A stretch of 64,000 nucleotides of DNA from Pseudomonas bananamidigenes. GTDB taxonomy: Bacteria; Pseudomonadota; Gammaproteobacteria; Pseudomonadales; Pseudomonadaceae. Shown here one piece after another: positions 1-10,461 of this stretch. The stretch covers positions 1 through 64,000 of the forward strand of contig NZ_LRUN01000014.1 in NCBI RefSeq assembly GCF_001679645.1. Direction: 5' to 3'. How positions within the stretch are numbered: position 1 is the first letter of the stretch; every line of letters begins with the position of its first letter. The position numbers and the translations under genes were made by a program. The notes beneath the pieces are model-generated. The model was not told the DNA's origin and searched no databases. It saw nothing but the letters and a program-made list of their open reading frames with translations.

Positions 1-70
1 CGGTCAGTCCCCTCTCCCTCCGGGCGGTCCGACGTTTCGGGAGGGTTAGGGTGAGGGCGCTTTTAAGCTC
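1..70. repeat. Intergenic inverted repeat left of ppk
   Basis: This short stretch follows the ppk stop codon. It contains a CCCTCTCCCTCCGGG arm and, about 15 bases later, a GGGAGGGTTAGGGTGAGGG arm that are imperfect inverted complements. Such stem-loops are common intergenic elements in Pseudomonas and could terminate ppk transcription. No coding sequence is visible; the neighbouring gene lies outside the window. Confidence 0.4.
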
Positions 71-2296
71 TTAGCTGCTCACCGGCAGAATCGGGCTGCC
101 CAATCGCTCCAGCAACGTCGCCTGCGCACTGCGCGGGTTCTGGTTGCCGGTCGGCGTGTTGCGGATGTAGCGGCCGTCCGATTGCAGGCTCCAGCTGTGG
201 GTGTTGTCGGTCAGGTACAGCTCCAGCTCTTTCTTGACCCGGGTCAGCAGCTTCTTGCCTTCCACCGGGAAGCAGGTCTCGACGCGCTTGTCGAGGTTGC
301 GCTCCATCCAGTCGGCACTGGAGAGGAACATCTGCTCCTCGCCACCGTTGAGGAAGTAGAACACCCGGGTGTGCTCAAGGAAACGGCCGATGATTGAGCG
401 CACGTGAATGTTGTGCGAAACCCCGGCGATGCCCGGACGCAGGCAGCACATGCCGCGCACCACCAGGTCGATGCGCACGCCGGACTGGCTGGCCTTGTAC
501 AGCGCGCGGATGATCTTCGGATCGGTCAGCGAGTTGAACTTGGCGATGATGTGCGCCGGCTTGCCGTCGAGGGCGAATTGCGTTTCGCGGGCGATCATGT
601 CGAGCATGCCCTTCTTCAGGGTGAACGGCGCATGCAGCAGCTTCTTCATGCGCAGCGTCTTGCCCATGCCGATCAACTGGCTGAACAGTTTGCCGACGTC
701 TTCGCACAAGGCGTCGTCGGAGGTCAGCAGGCTGTAGTCGGTATACAGACGGGCGTTGCCGGCGTGGTAGTTACCCGTGCCGAGGTGCGCGTAACGCACG
801 ATCTCGCCAGCCTCGCGACGCAGGATCAGCATCATCTTGGCGTGGGTCTTGAAGCCGACCACGCCGTAGATCACCACCGCACCGGCCGCCTGCAGACGGC
901 TGGCCAGTTGCAGGTTGGACTCTTCGTCGAAGCGCGCCCGCAGCTCGATGACCGCCGTCACTTCCTTGCCGTTACGCGCGGCATCCACCAACGCATCGAC
1001 GATTTCCGAGTTGGCGCCGGAGCGGTACAGCGTCTGGCGCACAGCCAGAACATGCGGGTCTTTCGCGGCCTGACGCAGCAGGTCGACCACCGGGGTGAAC
1101 GACTCGAACGGGTGCAGCAGCAGGATGTCCTGCTTGCTGACGACGCTGAAAATGTTCTCGCTGTTCTGCAGCAGCTTCGGAATCTGCGGCGTGAACGGCG
1201 TGTATTGCAGCTCCGGATGGCTGTCCAGACCGGTGATGCTGAACAGACGGGTCAGGTTGACCGGGCCGTTGACCTGATACAGCTCGGTCTCGCTCAGGCT
1301 GAACTGCTTGAGGAGGTAGTCCGACAGGTGTTTCGGGCAAGTGTCGGCGACTTCCAGACGCACGGCGTCACCGTAACGACGGGAGAACAACTCCCCACGC
1401 AGGGCACGGGCCAGGTCTTCGACGTCTTCGGAGTCGAGCGCCAGGTCGGCGTTCCGGGTCAGGCGGAACTGGTAGCAGCCCTTTACCTTCATGCCCTGGA
1501 ACAGGTCATCGGCGTGAGCATGGATCATCGACGACAGGAACACATAGTTGTCGCCAGGGCCGCCGACTTCTTCAGGCACCTTGATGATCCGTGGCAGCAG
1601 GCGCGGCGCCGGGATGATCGCCAGACCGGAATCGCGACCGAAGGCGTCGATGCCTTCGAGCTCGACGATGAAGTTCAGGCTCTTGTTCACCAGCAACGGA
1701 AACGGGTGTGTCGGGTCGAGGCCGATCGGAGTGATGATCGGCGCGATCTCGTCGCGGAAGTAGCGACGGACCCAGGTCTTGAGCTTGGTGGTCCAGTAGC
1801 GGCGACGGATGAAACGCACCTGATGCTTTTCCAGCTCCGGCAGCAGGATGTCGTTGAGGATCGCGTACTGGCGGTCTACATGACCGTGCACCAGCTCGCT
1901 GATGCGGGCCAGGGCCTGATGGGGCTGCAGGCCGTCGGCGCCAGCCTGTTCCCGGGCGAAAGTGATCTGTTTCTTGAGGCCGGCGACGCGGATTTCGAAG
2001 AATTCGTCGAGGTTGCTGGAGAAGATCAGCAGGAACTTCAGCCGCTCCAGCAACGGGTAGGACTCGTCCAGCGCCTGCTCCAGCACGCGGATGTTGAACT
2101 GCAGTTGCGACAATTCCCGGTGGATATACAGGCTGCTGTCATCCAGGCCGGGGATCGCGATCACCGGTGCCGCTGCGGCGGACTCGGTGGCCGGCGCGGG
2201 CGGCGCAGGTTCGAGTTCCGGCGGGGTCTCGGTAATCTGCTCGACCACGGGTTGAGCTTCTTTTACGGCAACTTCAGTGAGTCCTTCGGTATTCAT
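71..2296 (-). CDS. ppk1: Polyphosphate kinase 1
   Basis: Reversible transfer of the ATP gamma-phosphate to polyphosphate, a membrane-associated enzyme of phosphate storage and stress response. The 741-residue protein is longer than the E. coli enzyme because of a Pro/Ala/Glu-rich N-terminal extension of about 54 residues. The core starts at the [13 protein letters not shown] segment. Two phospho-transfer histidines are seen with the E. coli spacing of 19 residues: His485 in FKTHAKM and His504 in [16 protein letters not shown] opens the catalytic domain. The ATG follows an AGGAA ribosome binding site at about 5 bases. It starts 18 bases after hemB, so the two are probably co-transcribed. Confidence 0.97.
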   Translation of the reverse strand: MNTEGLTEVAVKEAQPVVEQITETPPELEPAPPAPATESAAAAPVIAIPGLDDSSLYIHRELSQLQFNIRVLEQALDESYPLLERLKFLLIFSSNLDEFFEIRVAGLKKQITFAREQAGADGLQPHQALARISELVHGHVDRQYAILNDILLPELEKHQVRFIRRRYWTTKLKTWVRRYFRDEIAPIITPIGLDPTHPFPLLVNKSLNFIVELEGIDAFGRDSGLAIIPAPRLLPRIIKVPEEVGGPGDNYVFLSSMIHAHADDLFQGMKVKGCYQFRLTRNADLALDSEDVEDLARALRGELFSRRYGDAVRLEVADTCPKHLSDYLLKQFSLSETELYQVNGPVNLTRLFSITGLDSHPELQYTPFTPQIPKLLQNSENIFSVVSKQDILLLHPFESFTPVVDLLRQAAKDPHVLAVRQTLYRSGANSEIVDALVDAARNGKEVTAVIELRARFDEESNLQLASRLQAAGAVVIYGVVGFKTHAKMMLILRREAGEIVRYAHLGTGNYHAGNARLYTDYSLLTSDDALCEDVGKLFSQLIGMGKTLRMKKLLHAPFTLKKGMLDMIARETQFALDGKPAHIIAKFNSLTDPKIIRALYKASQSGVRIDLVVRGMCCLRPGIAGVSHNIHVRSIIGRFLEHTRVFYFLNGGEEQMFLSSADWMERNLDKRVETCFPVEGKKLLTRVKKELELYLTDNTHSWSLQSDGRYIRNTPTGNQNPRSAQATLLERLGSPILPVSS

Positions 2297-2314
2297 CGAA
2301 TGTTCCTGGGAGGG

Positions 2315-3454
<1,140 letters not shown>

Positions 3455-3536
3455 TTAACGTCGAGACACATTTCGACACTTTCCTGAATGTGTCCGAAGG
3501 GTTAGGCTGCGCGTTCATTTCGCCAGCACCCAGACA

Positions 3537-4193
3537 ATGCTCCAACAATTTCTGCATGACTTCGGCTACTTTGCCTTGTTTCTCGGCACGTTCTTCGAAG
3601 GCGAAACCATCCTGGTGCTCGCGGGCTTCCTCGCGTTCCGTGGTTACATGGACATCAACCTGGTGGTGGTCGTGGCGTTCTTCGGCAGCTATGCCGGCGA
3701 TCAGCTGTGGTACTTCCTGGGCCGCAAGCACGGGCGCAAGTTGCTGGCGCGCAAACCGCGCTGGCAAATGTTGGGTGACCGCGCACTGGAGCACATTCGC
3801 AAGCACCCGGACATCTGGGTCCTGAGCTTCCGCTTCGTTTACGGCCTGCGCACGGTGATGCCGGTGGCCATCGGCCTGTCGGGCTATCCGCCCGGACGCT
3901 ATCTGCTGCTGAACGGCATCGGTGCGGCGATCTGGGCCGCGGCCCTGGCCGCAGCGGCGTACCACTTCGGCGCGGTGCTCGAAGGCATGCTGGGCAGCAT
4001 CAAGAAATATGAACTGTGGGTACTCGGTGCGCTGCTGGTGCTGGGGGTCGGCCTCTGGTTGCGCCGCCGGTTCAAGAATGCCCGGTTGGCGAAAAAGGTC
4101 TACGAAGAAGAACAGGCCGAGCAACTGGCCAAGGCCGAACGGCACAAAGCCGAACAGGCCAAGGCGGCCGAGCCTAAGACACCCACCGAGTAA
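3537..4193 (+). CDS. DedA family membrane protein
   Basis: Integral membrane protein of the DedA/VTT (SNARE-associated) family. Members are implicated in undecaprenyl-phosphate or phospholipid flipping and in proton-motive-force homeostasis; the substrate here is unknown. The 218 residues include the conserved FFEGETILVLAGF and GDQLWYFLGRKHGRKLL segments, the FRFVYGLRTVMPVAIG motif, and several hydrophobic helices. The last 45 residues are a charged Lys/Glu/Ala-rich cytoplasmic tail. The 3' end overlaps the convergent sterol-desaturase gene by 20 bases. Family assignment is firm; the specific role is not. Confidence 0.9.
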   Translation: MLQQFLHDFGYFALFLGTFFEGETILVLAGFLAFRGYMDINLVVVVAFFGSYAGDQLWYFLGRKHGRKLLARKPRWQMLGDRALEHIRKHPDIWVLSFRFVYGLRTVMPVAIGLSGYPPGRYLLLNGIGAAIWAAALAAAAYHFGAVLEGMLGSIKKYELWVLGALLVLGVGLWLRRRFKNARLAKKVYEEEQAEQLAKAERHKAEQAKAAEPKTPTE

Positions 4194-5409
4194 CCCGCTG
4201 GCGACAGCAATACAGCCCGATGCCGCTGAGCAGGCTGTAACCGAGCAGGCCGGCCCAGATTTCGGGACTGGCCGGCCACAGCCCGACCTGCGGTGCCAGC
4301 CACACCAGCGGCAGGTTCGCCGCCAGCCGCAACAGCTCCAGCTTCAGCGCCCACGGGCGATTCTCCAGGGCCACGCCCAGCACAAACAGACCCGACGCCA
4401 TCGCGCCCCAGCCCAGCACCAGGGCGCCGGTCGGCAGACTGCGCTCCAGACTCATCAGATAACTGCCCAGCGCCACATACACGCCCAATTGCAGCAGCAC
4501 GTACCACTGCTGTCGGGCGCCCAGCGACACCTCGAATTTGCGGAATCGGCTCAGGTCCGGCTTGTACATCGGGTACTTCGCCGCCACGTCCGCCGGACGC
4601 CATCCGGTGCGCATGAACCAGATTCGCAGCTTGTCCCATTTGCTCCCGGCGCGCCGCGCATCATTCCAGAGCTGTACGTAAAACTGCAGGTTGGCCCACA
4701 ACGGATTCCAGCTCGCCAGCGGCGTGGTCACGCCAAAAATCACCGGTTCATTGTCGTCCTCTTCCTGGAACGAGCCGAACAGACGGTCCCAAATAATGAA
4801 CACCCCGCCGTAGTTGCGATCCATGTAGAGAGCGTTCTGTGCATGGTGGGCCCGATGATTGGACGGCGTGACGAAGCACCCTTCGAACCAGCCAAGTTTA
4901 GGAATGTGCTTTGTGTGCACCCAGAACTGATACAGCAGATTCAACGCGGCGACACTGACGAACACCGACAACGGCACGCCAAGCACCGCCATCGGCAGGT
5001 AAAAGATCCAGCCCAGCACAAACCCGGTGCTGGTCTGGCGCAGGGCGGTGGAAAGGTTGTAGTCCTCGCTCTGGTGATGCACCGAATGAGCGGCCCAGAG
5101 GATGTTCCGCTCATGGCCCATACGGTGCAGCCAGTAGTAACAGAAATCGTAGAGGACAAAGGCGAAGACCCACACCCCGACACTGTCCGCCGGCAATCTG
5201 AACAGCGCCAGATGCTCCAGGGCAAACCCGTAAGTCACCAGCCCCACGCCCTTGGTCAGCAGGCCGGTGGTGGTCGACAACACCCCGGTGCTGATGCTGC
5301 TCACCGCATCGGCCAGGCGATAGTTGCTCACCCCTCGCCAACGGTCGGCGATCAGCTCGACCGCGATCAATACAGAGAAAAACGGCACCGCATACAGAAT
5401 GAAGTTCAT
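4174..5409 (-). CDS. Sterol desaturase / fatty acid hydroxylase family protein
   Basis: Membrane-bound di-iron oxygenase of the fatty acid hydroxylase superfamily (411 residues). The histidine clusters that bind the di-iron centre are visible: HRMGHERN (HxxxH type), HSVHHQ (HxxHH) and, later, NHRAHHAQN. Four or more hydrophobic helices flank them, including a C-terminal set after the catalytic domain. Bacterial members hydroxylate or desaturate lipids or hopanoid-like compounds; the substrate of this one cannot be told from sequence. It stands alone, convergent with and overlapping the DedA gene. Confidence 0.88.
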   Translation of the reverse strand: MNFILYAVPFFSVLIAVELIADRWRGVSNYRLADAVSSISTGVLSTTTGLLTKGVGLVTYGFALEHLALFRLPADSVGVWVFAFVLYDFCYYWLHRMGHERNILWAAHSVHHQSEDYNLSTALRQTSTGFVLGWIFYLPMAVLGVPLSVFVSVAALNLLYQFWVHTKHIPKLGWFEGCFVTPSNHRAHHAQNALYMDRNYGGVFIIWDRLFGSFQEEDDNEPVIFGVTTPLASWNPLWANLQFYVQLWNDARRAGSKWDKLRIWFMRTGWRPADVAAKYPMYKPDLSRFRKFEVSLGARQQWYVLLQLGVYVALGSYLMSLERSLPTGALVLGWGAMASGLFVLGVALENRPWALKLELLRLAANLPLVWLAPQVGLWPASPEIWAGLLGYSLLSGIGLYCCRQRVTRWVS

Positions 5410-5524
5410 GACGTGCCCTGACGAGATCCGTGTGCACAGATCCTAGGTGTAGCGACAGCCTGCCCCTATGGCAACGAGCGACAAATTAGTGGACATTTAG
5501 CGCCATGAATCTGGAGAGAACCCC

Positions 5525-6193
5525 ATGAGCAAAAAAGTTGCAGTGATCCTGTCCGGTTGCGGCGTGTACGACGGCGCCGAGATCCACGAGAGCGTCATCA
5601 CCCTGCTGCGCCTGGATCAACGTGGCGCCCAGGTGCAGTGCTTCGCCCCGGACATCGCGCAATTGCATGTGATCAACCACCTCACCGGCAAAGAGATGCC
5701 CGAGTCGCGCAACGTGCTGGTGGAGTCGGCGCGCATCGCCCGGGGCAATGTCAAGGATGTCCGTGAAGCCGATGTCGATGATTTCGATGCGCTGATCGTG
5801 CCCGGCGGTTTCGGCGCGGCGAAGAACCTGTCGAACTTCGCCGCCGACGGCGCCGGCTGCTGCGTTCAGCCGGACGTACTGGCGCTGGCCGAGGCGTTTG
5901 CCGAAGCGGGCAAACCGGTGGGCCTGATGTGCATTTCGCCGGCACTGGCCGCCAAGATCTACGGCCCGGGCGTGACCTGCACCATCGGCAACGATGCCGA
6001 CACCGCCACGGCCATCGGCAAGATGGGCGCCACCCACGAAGACTGCGCCGTGACCGACATCATCGAAGACAAGGCGCGCAAACTGGTGACCACCCCGGCC
6101 TACATGCTGGCGCAGTCGATCAGCGAGGCGGCTTCGGGAATCAACAAGCTGGTGGATCGCGTCCTGGAGCTGACCCACGAGAACGACGCCTGA
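5525..6193 (+). CDS. elbB: Isoprenoid biosynthesis glyoxalase ElbB
   Basis: ElbB is a DJ-1/PfpI-superfamily cytosolic protein with weak glyoxalase activity that was linked to isoprenoid synthesis in E. coli. The 222 residues begin KKVAVILSGCGVYDGAEIHE, contain PGGFGAAKNLSNFA and a nucleophile-elbow cysteine in LMCISPALAAK. The ATG has a GGAGAG ribosome binding site about 7 bases upstream. It is monocistronic and followed within 25 bases by a REP pair. Confidence 0.93.
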   Translation: MSKKVAVILSGCGVYDGAEIHESVITLLRLDQRGAQVQCFAPDIAQLHVINHLTGKEMPESRNVLVESARIARGNVKDVREADVDDFDALIVPGGFGAAKNLSNFAADGAGCCVQPDVLALAEAFAEAGKPVGLMCISPALAAKIYGPGVTCTIGNDADTATAIGKMGATHEDCAVTDIIEDKARKLVTTPAYMLAQSISEAASGINKLVDRVLELTHENDA

Positions 6194-6217
6194 TCTCTTG
6201 GTCGAACACAAAACCAA

Positions 6218-6307
6218 TGTGGGAGCGGGCTTGCCCGCGAAGACGTCAGGTCAGACAACTATTCGTTGAATGACACACCGCCTTCGCGAGCAAGCTCGCT
6301 CCCACAA
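6218..6307. repeat. Paired REP elements (inverted)
   Basis: Two REP-type repeats in opposite orientation: GTGGGAGCGGGCTTGCCCGC starting near 6219 and its inverted relative GCGAGCAAGCTCGCTCCCAC near 6286. They are separated by about 45 bases and lie between the converging elbB and DUF188 genes. Each unit can form its own hairpin and the pair can form a long stem, typical of the BIME-like REP doublets of Pseudomonas. Confidence 0.9.
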
Positions 6308-6323
6308 GGGGTTTGTGTAATGT

Positions 6324-6782
6324 TCAGGGTTTGCGGGTGAGCCTGGTAAGGATCCGGTCCAGGGCATTGGCGAACGCCTGCTTCTCCCGGTCGCCGAACG
6401 GCGCCGGGCCACCGCTGACCTGGCCCTGCTCGCGCAGATCGGTGAACAGGTTGCGCGTCGCCAGCCGTTCACCCATGTTCTGCGCGTCGAACTCCTTGCC
6501 TCGCGGATCCAGCGCTGCAACGCCCTTCTTCACCAGCCGGTCGGCCAGCGGGATGTCGCTGCAGATCACCAGTTCGCCCGGCACCGCGTGTTCCACCAGA
6601 TAATCATCCGCCGCATCGGGGCCGCTCGGCACCACGATCAGCTTGACGATCGCCAGCGCCGGTTTGCTCTGCGGCTGCCCCGCCACCAGCACCACCTCGA
6701 AGCGGCGCTTGAGGGCGAACTTCACCACCAGCTCTTTAGCCATCTTCGGGCAGGCGTCGGCATCGATCCATACGCGCATCAT
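6324..6782 (-). CDS. YaiI/YqxD family protein (DUF188)
   Basis: A 152-residue DUF188 protein. The family signature VWIDADACPKM at the N terminus and ICSDIPLADRLVKKG in the middle resemble PIN-like acidic clusters, suggesting a nuclease-like fold, but no biochemical role is established. The frame opens with two successive ATG codons (6782 and 6779); either may be used, and neither has a strong ribosome binding site. It begins one base after the FTR1-family gene stop, so it is probably translated from the same mRNA. Confidence 0.9.
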   Translation of the reverse strand: MMRVWIDADACPKMAKELVVKFALKRRFEVVLVAGQPQSKPALAIVKLIVVPSGPDAADDYLVEHAVPGELVICSDIPLADRLVKKGVAALDPRGKEFDAQNMGERLATRNLFTDLREQGQVSGGPAPFGDREKQAFANALDRILTRLTRKP

Positions 6783-6783
6783 C

Positions 6784-8679
6784 TCAGGCCGCCACCCGGC
6801 GCTTTTCCGCCACCCGGCTGCGACCGTAGAGCACTATGATCGCCGCAATCGCCACGACCTGCGCGGTCAGCGAGTAGGCATCGGCGTGAATCCCCAGCCA
6901 TTCGAAATCGAAGAAAGCCACCGGCCGGGTGCCGAAGATCCCGGCTTCCTGCAACGCTTTCACGCCGTGGCCGGCGAACACCACCGACAGTGCGCACAGC
7001 AGCGCCGCGTTGATGCTGAAAAACAGCGCCAGCGGCAACTTTGCCGAGCCGCGCAGAATGATCCAGGCCAGACCGAACAACAGCACCAGCGCCGTAGCGC
7101 CGCCCGCCAATACCGCGTTGTGCCCGGCAGGACCGGCCTGCAGCCACAGGGTTTCGTAGAACAGAATCACTTCGAACAACTCGCGATACACCGAGAAGAA
7201 CGCCAGCACCGCAAAACCGAACCGCCCACCGCCACCGACCAGGCTCTGTTTGATGTAATCCTGCCAGGCCGCCGCATGCCGACGGTCGTGCATCCACACC
7301 CCGAGCCACAGCACCATGACACTGGCGAACAACGCCGTGGCGCCTTCCAGCAGTTCCCGCTGGGAGCCGCTGACATCGATCACATACGCCGCCAGCGCCC
7401 AGGTACCGAGACCGGCCAGCAACGCCAGGCCCCACCCGACGTTGACGCTGCGCACCGCCGATTGCTGGCCGGTATTGCGCAGGAACGCGAGAATCGCCGC
7501 CAGCACCAGAATCGCCTCCAGGCCTTCGCGCAGCAGAATCAGCAGCCCGGAAATGTAGCTCAGCGACCAGCTCAGACCGTCGCTGCCCAGCAAATCGGCA
7601 GACACCTTGAGTTTGCCCTTGGCCGCGTCAAGGCGCTGCTCGGCCTGCTCCACCGGCAAGCCGTCCTGCAGCGATTGTCGGTAGGCCATCAAGGATTTTT
7701 CAGTGTCCTTGCGCACGTTGGCGTCGACGTTGTCCAGCGAGCTTTCAACCAGCTCGAAGCCTTCCAGATAGGCAGCAACGGACAAGTCATACGCCTGATC
7801 ACGATCGCCGGCACGGTACGCGGCCAGGCTCTTGTCCAGGGTCGCGGCGGTGTAGTCGAGCAACTGCGCCGGGCCGCGCTTGACCTGCGGCGGCTGCGCC
7901 CGTTGCGCGCGGAAGGTCGCGGCGGCTTCGGCGCCTTCGGCAGCCTGCACTTCGGCCGGTGTCTGACGGGCGAGGTCGGCGATGTTGTAGGTCTTGTCGG
8001 ACTTGGTCGTGGCCGGGTCGGCACTGAACTGTGCGATGTAGGTCGCCAGATCCCAGCGCTGACGGTCGTCCAGTTGATCGGCGAAGGCCGGCATGTCGGT
8101 GCCTTCGACGCCTTGGCCGAGGGTGTTGAAGATTGCGTAGAGACTCAGATGATCCAGACGCGTGGCATCACGCAGGTTGGCCGGCGCGGGCTCCATGCCG
8201 ACACTCGCAGGGCCATCGCCGGCCCCGTTGGCGCCATGACACACCGAACAGTGCTGGGCGTAGAGCGGCGCACCACGGGCCGGGTCCGGGGTGATGATCG
8301 GCGCCTGGCTGACTTCATAGGCCACCGCCAGTTTTGCCCCCAGTTGCCGGGCCTGACGGGCGACGTCCGCGCCGTCCTGCTTCGCGGTGATGGCGGCGAG
8401 CAGAGCGTCGACGCCCTGCTCCAGGCCGGCCTTCTCCGGTTTGGCCGGCATCCCGGCAATCAACCCTTGCAGCGCCCGGGTGAATTCCAGTTGCTCGCGG
8501 TATTCGGCATCGTCGACAACCTTGCCTGCCTCTACCGTTGGCGGGTAGTCGGCGCTGATGTAATCGAGCAGGTGCAGCGCCCGGGGCGCGCCTTCCACGG
8601 TATCGGCCAACAGATTGAAACTGCTCAGGGCAAACAGCGGGAACACCAGCCAGGCCAGGAATCGGGACGAGGCAGTCAT
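6784..8679 (-). CDS. Cytochrome c / FTR1 family iron permease
   Basis: A fusion of a periplasmic cytochrome c domain with an FTR1-type ferrous/ferric iron permease (631 residues). After a signal peptide (about residues 1-26) comes a helical periplasmic region, a single haem c site CSVCH (Cys144, Cys147, His148) with a candidate distal Met in GTDMPAF, then a long helical linker. The permease half carries the two iron-transport motifs, REGLE near residues 384-388 and RELFE near 499-503, within about seven membrane helices. In this family the cytochrome is thought to oxidise Fe(II) as it is passed to the permease. No Fur box was recognised upstream. The DUF188 gene follows immediately. Confidence 0.92.
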   Translation of the reverse strand: MTASSRFLAWLVFPLFALSSFNLLADTVEGAPRALHLLDYISADYPPTVEAGKVVDDAEYREQLEFTRALQGLIAGMPAKPEKAGLEQGVDALLAAITAKQDGADVARQARQLGAKLAVAYEVSQAPIITPDPARGAPLYAQHCSVCHGANGAGDGPASVGMEPAPANLRDATRLDHLSLYAIFNTLGQGVEGTDMPAFADQLDDRQRWDLATYIAQFSADPATTKSDKTYNIADLARQTPAEVQAAEGAEAAATFRAQRAQPPQVKRGPAQLLDYTAATLDKSLAAYRAGDRDQAYDLSVAAYLEGFELVESSLDNVDANVRKDTEKSLMAYRQSLQDGLPVEQAEQRLDAAKGKLKVSADLLGSDGLSWSLSYISGLLILLREGLEAILVLAAILAFLRNTGQQSAVRSVNVGWGLALLAGLGTWALAAYVIDVSGSQRELLEGATALFASVMVLWLGVWMHDRRHAAAWQDYIKQSLVGGGGRFGFAVLAFFSVYRELFEVILFYETLWLQAGPAGHNAVLAGGATALVLLFGLAWIILRGSAKLPLALFFSINAALLCALSVVFAGHGVKALQEAGIFGTRPVAFFDFEWLGIHADAYSLTAQVVAIAAIIVLYGRSRVAEKRRVAA

Positions 8680-8785
8680 GAAAGGATCTCAATTGGAAAT
8701 GCGAAGTAACACATTGTTCACGTCAAGCAGGCCTGACTCAAGCTTTCTCGGCAACCGGGACGGATAACGTGCATTGTCATGCAGC

Positions 8786-8813
8786 ACATAGCCATCACTC
8801 GCCCCTATACTGC
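8786..8813 (+). promoter_or_regulatory. Putative promoter of first COG3014 lipoprotein gene
   Basis: A TATACT -10 candidate at 8806-8811 is embedded in a segment, ACATAGCCATCACTCGCCCC, that is nearly identical to the one in front of the second paralogue at 10296-10324. Conservation of the block between the two copies supports function. The -35 hexamer is not a good match to consensus. Confidence 0.5.
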
Positions 8814-8848
8814 GTCGCCTCCCGCTTCTCTCGATTAAGGAAAATCTC

Positions 8849-10255
8849 GTGGTCATGCGCCATTGCCTGCTGTTTCCCTTGCTGTTGAGTGCGCTCCTGC
8901 AACTGAGCGGTTGCGGGGCCTACCGCAATTACGATCTGGAACTGCAACAAACCACCGATCAATTGAAAGCAGGCAACACCGACGGTGCGCTGGCCATGAT
9001 CGAGGCGCATAACCCGGATGAAGAAAAAGACCTGCTGTATTACTTCGAGAAAGGTGCGGTGCTCAGCGCCGCCGGCGAGTTCTCACAAAGCCAGGTGGCC
9101 TGGCGCAGTGCCGAACAGAGGGTGATCCAGCGCCAGGACACCATTGAAACCACTGGCGACAAGCTGCTGTCCGCCCTGGGCAATGAATGGGGCAGCATCA
9201 TCAACGACAAGCTTCGTCGTTACGATGGCTATGACTATGAAAAGGTCATGCTGACTACGCAAATGGCCCTGAACCAGCTGGCCGTGAATGACTTCGATGG
9301 CGCCCGTGCGGACATCAAGAAGACCCACGAGCGCGAAACACTGATCGCCCGGCAACGAGAGCTCGAATACGAGCGTGTCGAAAACGCCGCCAAGGACCAG
9401 GGCGCCCGTGTGCATTACAAGGACCTGCAGGGTTATCCGGTGATCATGCTCGAGTCGCCAGCGGTCATTGCCCTGAAAAACGGCTATCAAAGTGCGTTCA
9501 GCCACTATCTGGCCGGCTTCACGTATGAAGCGCTGGGTGAAAAAGACCTGGCTGCACCGGGTTATCGCCAGGCGATCGAACTGCGTCCTGACATACCATT
9601 CTTCCAACAGGCGCTGCGCGACCTCGACAGTCCCGGGCTCAAGGCGGGCGAAAGCGATGTGCTGATCATTGTGCAAAGCGGACTGGCCCCTGCCCGCAGC
9701 TCGGTGCGCGTGCCTTACCCGGTGAAGCTCGACGACGGACAGGTGATCGTCGCCAATATCTCGTTTCCGGTGATGGTGCCGGATACCTCCACTCAATCTT
9801 TCAACCAGATAACGCTCGACGGTCGTCAAAGGAAGCTGATCACCGTCAACAACATCACCGACATGTCCCTGCGCACCCTGCGTGACGACATGCCCGGGAT
9901 CATTCAGCGCACCACTTATCGAGCATTCCTGGCGGCGGACGTTCAAGGCACCGATAACCGCCGCAATCCCGCCAAGGCTTCTTACGTGACCCAGCATGAC
10001 GGTTTCGAGCACGCCGATACCCGCACCTGGCGCACCCTGCCCAACCTCACCCAGGTACTGCGCCTGCGTCTGAAGAAAGGCGAGCACTCGATCAGCCTGC
10101 CTACGGCGCCCAGTGCTGCACCTCTGAAAATCCGCATTGATCAGGATCGCCAGGTCATCGGCTTGCGTGCACTTGGCGATCGGATCTACGCCAACGGAAG
10201 TGCCTTCCGGGACATCATCACAGGCGGCACGCGAACGGTATCCAGCATGAAGTAA
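8849..10255 (+). CDS. COG3014 family lipoprotein with TPR-like helices, copy 1
   Basis: A 468-residue lipoprotein of the uncharacterised COG3014 family. The signal peptide ends in the lipobox LSGC, with Cys22 as the predicted acylation site. The mature part is rich in helical repeats (DLLYYFEKGAVL, FSHYLAGFTYEALGEKDLAAPGYRQAIELRPD resembles a TPR) followed by a beta-rich C-terminal third. I use the GTG at 8849 because AAGGA lies 7 bases upstream; an in-frame ATG two codons later is the alternative. It is a tandem paralogue of the next gene and heads an envelope cluster with YcfL- and LpoB-like proteins. Biochemical function is unknown. Confidence 0.88.
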   Translation: MVMRHCLLFPLLLSALLQLSGCGAYRNYDLELQQTTDQLKAGNTDGALAMIEAHNPDEEKDLLYYFEKGAVLSAAGEFSQSQVAWRSAEQRVIQRQDTIETTGDKLLSALGNEWGSIINDKLRRYDGYDYEKVMLTTQMALNQLAVNDFDGARADIKKTHERETLIARQRELEYERVENAAKDQGARVHYKDLQGYPVIMLESPAVIALKNGYQSAFSHYLAGFTYEALGEKDLAAPGYRQAIELRPDIPFFQQALRDLDSPGLKAGESDVLIIVQSGLAPARSSVRVPYPVKLDDGQVIVANISFPVMVPDTSTQSFNQITLDGRQRKLITVNNITDMSLRTLRDDMPGIIQRTTYRAFLAADVQGTDNRRNPAKASYVTQHDGFEHADTRTWRTLPNLTQVLRLRLKKGEHSISLPTAPSAAPLKIRIDQDRQVIGLRALGDRIYANGSAFRDIITGGTRTVSSMK

Positions 10256-10295
10256 GTGATGGCACTCGACTAACCAGTGCGATTAAAAAGCTATT

Positions 10296-10324
10296 ACATA
10301 GCCAGCACCGCCCGCCTATAATGC
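10296..10324 (+). promoter_or_regulatory. Putative promoter of second COG3014 lipoprotein gene
   Basis: A perfect TATAAT hexamer at 10317-10322 sits in the block ACATAGCCAGCACCGCCC, the duplicated counterpart of the block at 8786-8813. A start near 10329 would leave an untranslated leader of about 130 bases before the ATG at 10462. The -35 region (TTACAT at 10294-10299) is a poor match. Confidence 0.55.
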
Positions 10325-10461
10325 CGCGCCCTCGTTATCGCGATGCGGCATTAAAGCTCCTCTGTTTATGAGGAATTGGCAGGAGGCCAACGCCACTGTC
10401 GATCGGTCCCAGCAGCCCGACCCGCACCCGAGGCTGTCGCTACTCATGGAAGAAGTACCCC

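Noticed and set aside
6643..8709. 688-codon open frame opposite the FTR1 gene
   Set aside because: Same antisense artefact; composition is Gln/Arg/His-rich and no family resemblance, while the opposite strand encodes clear haem and permease motifs.
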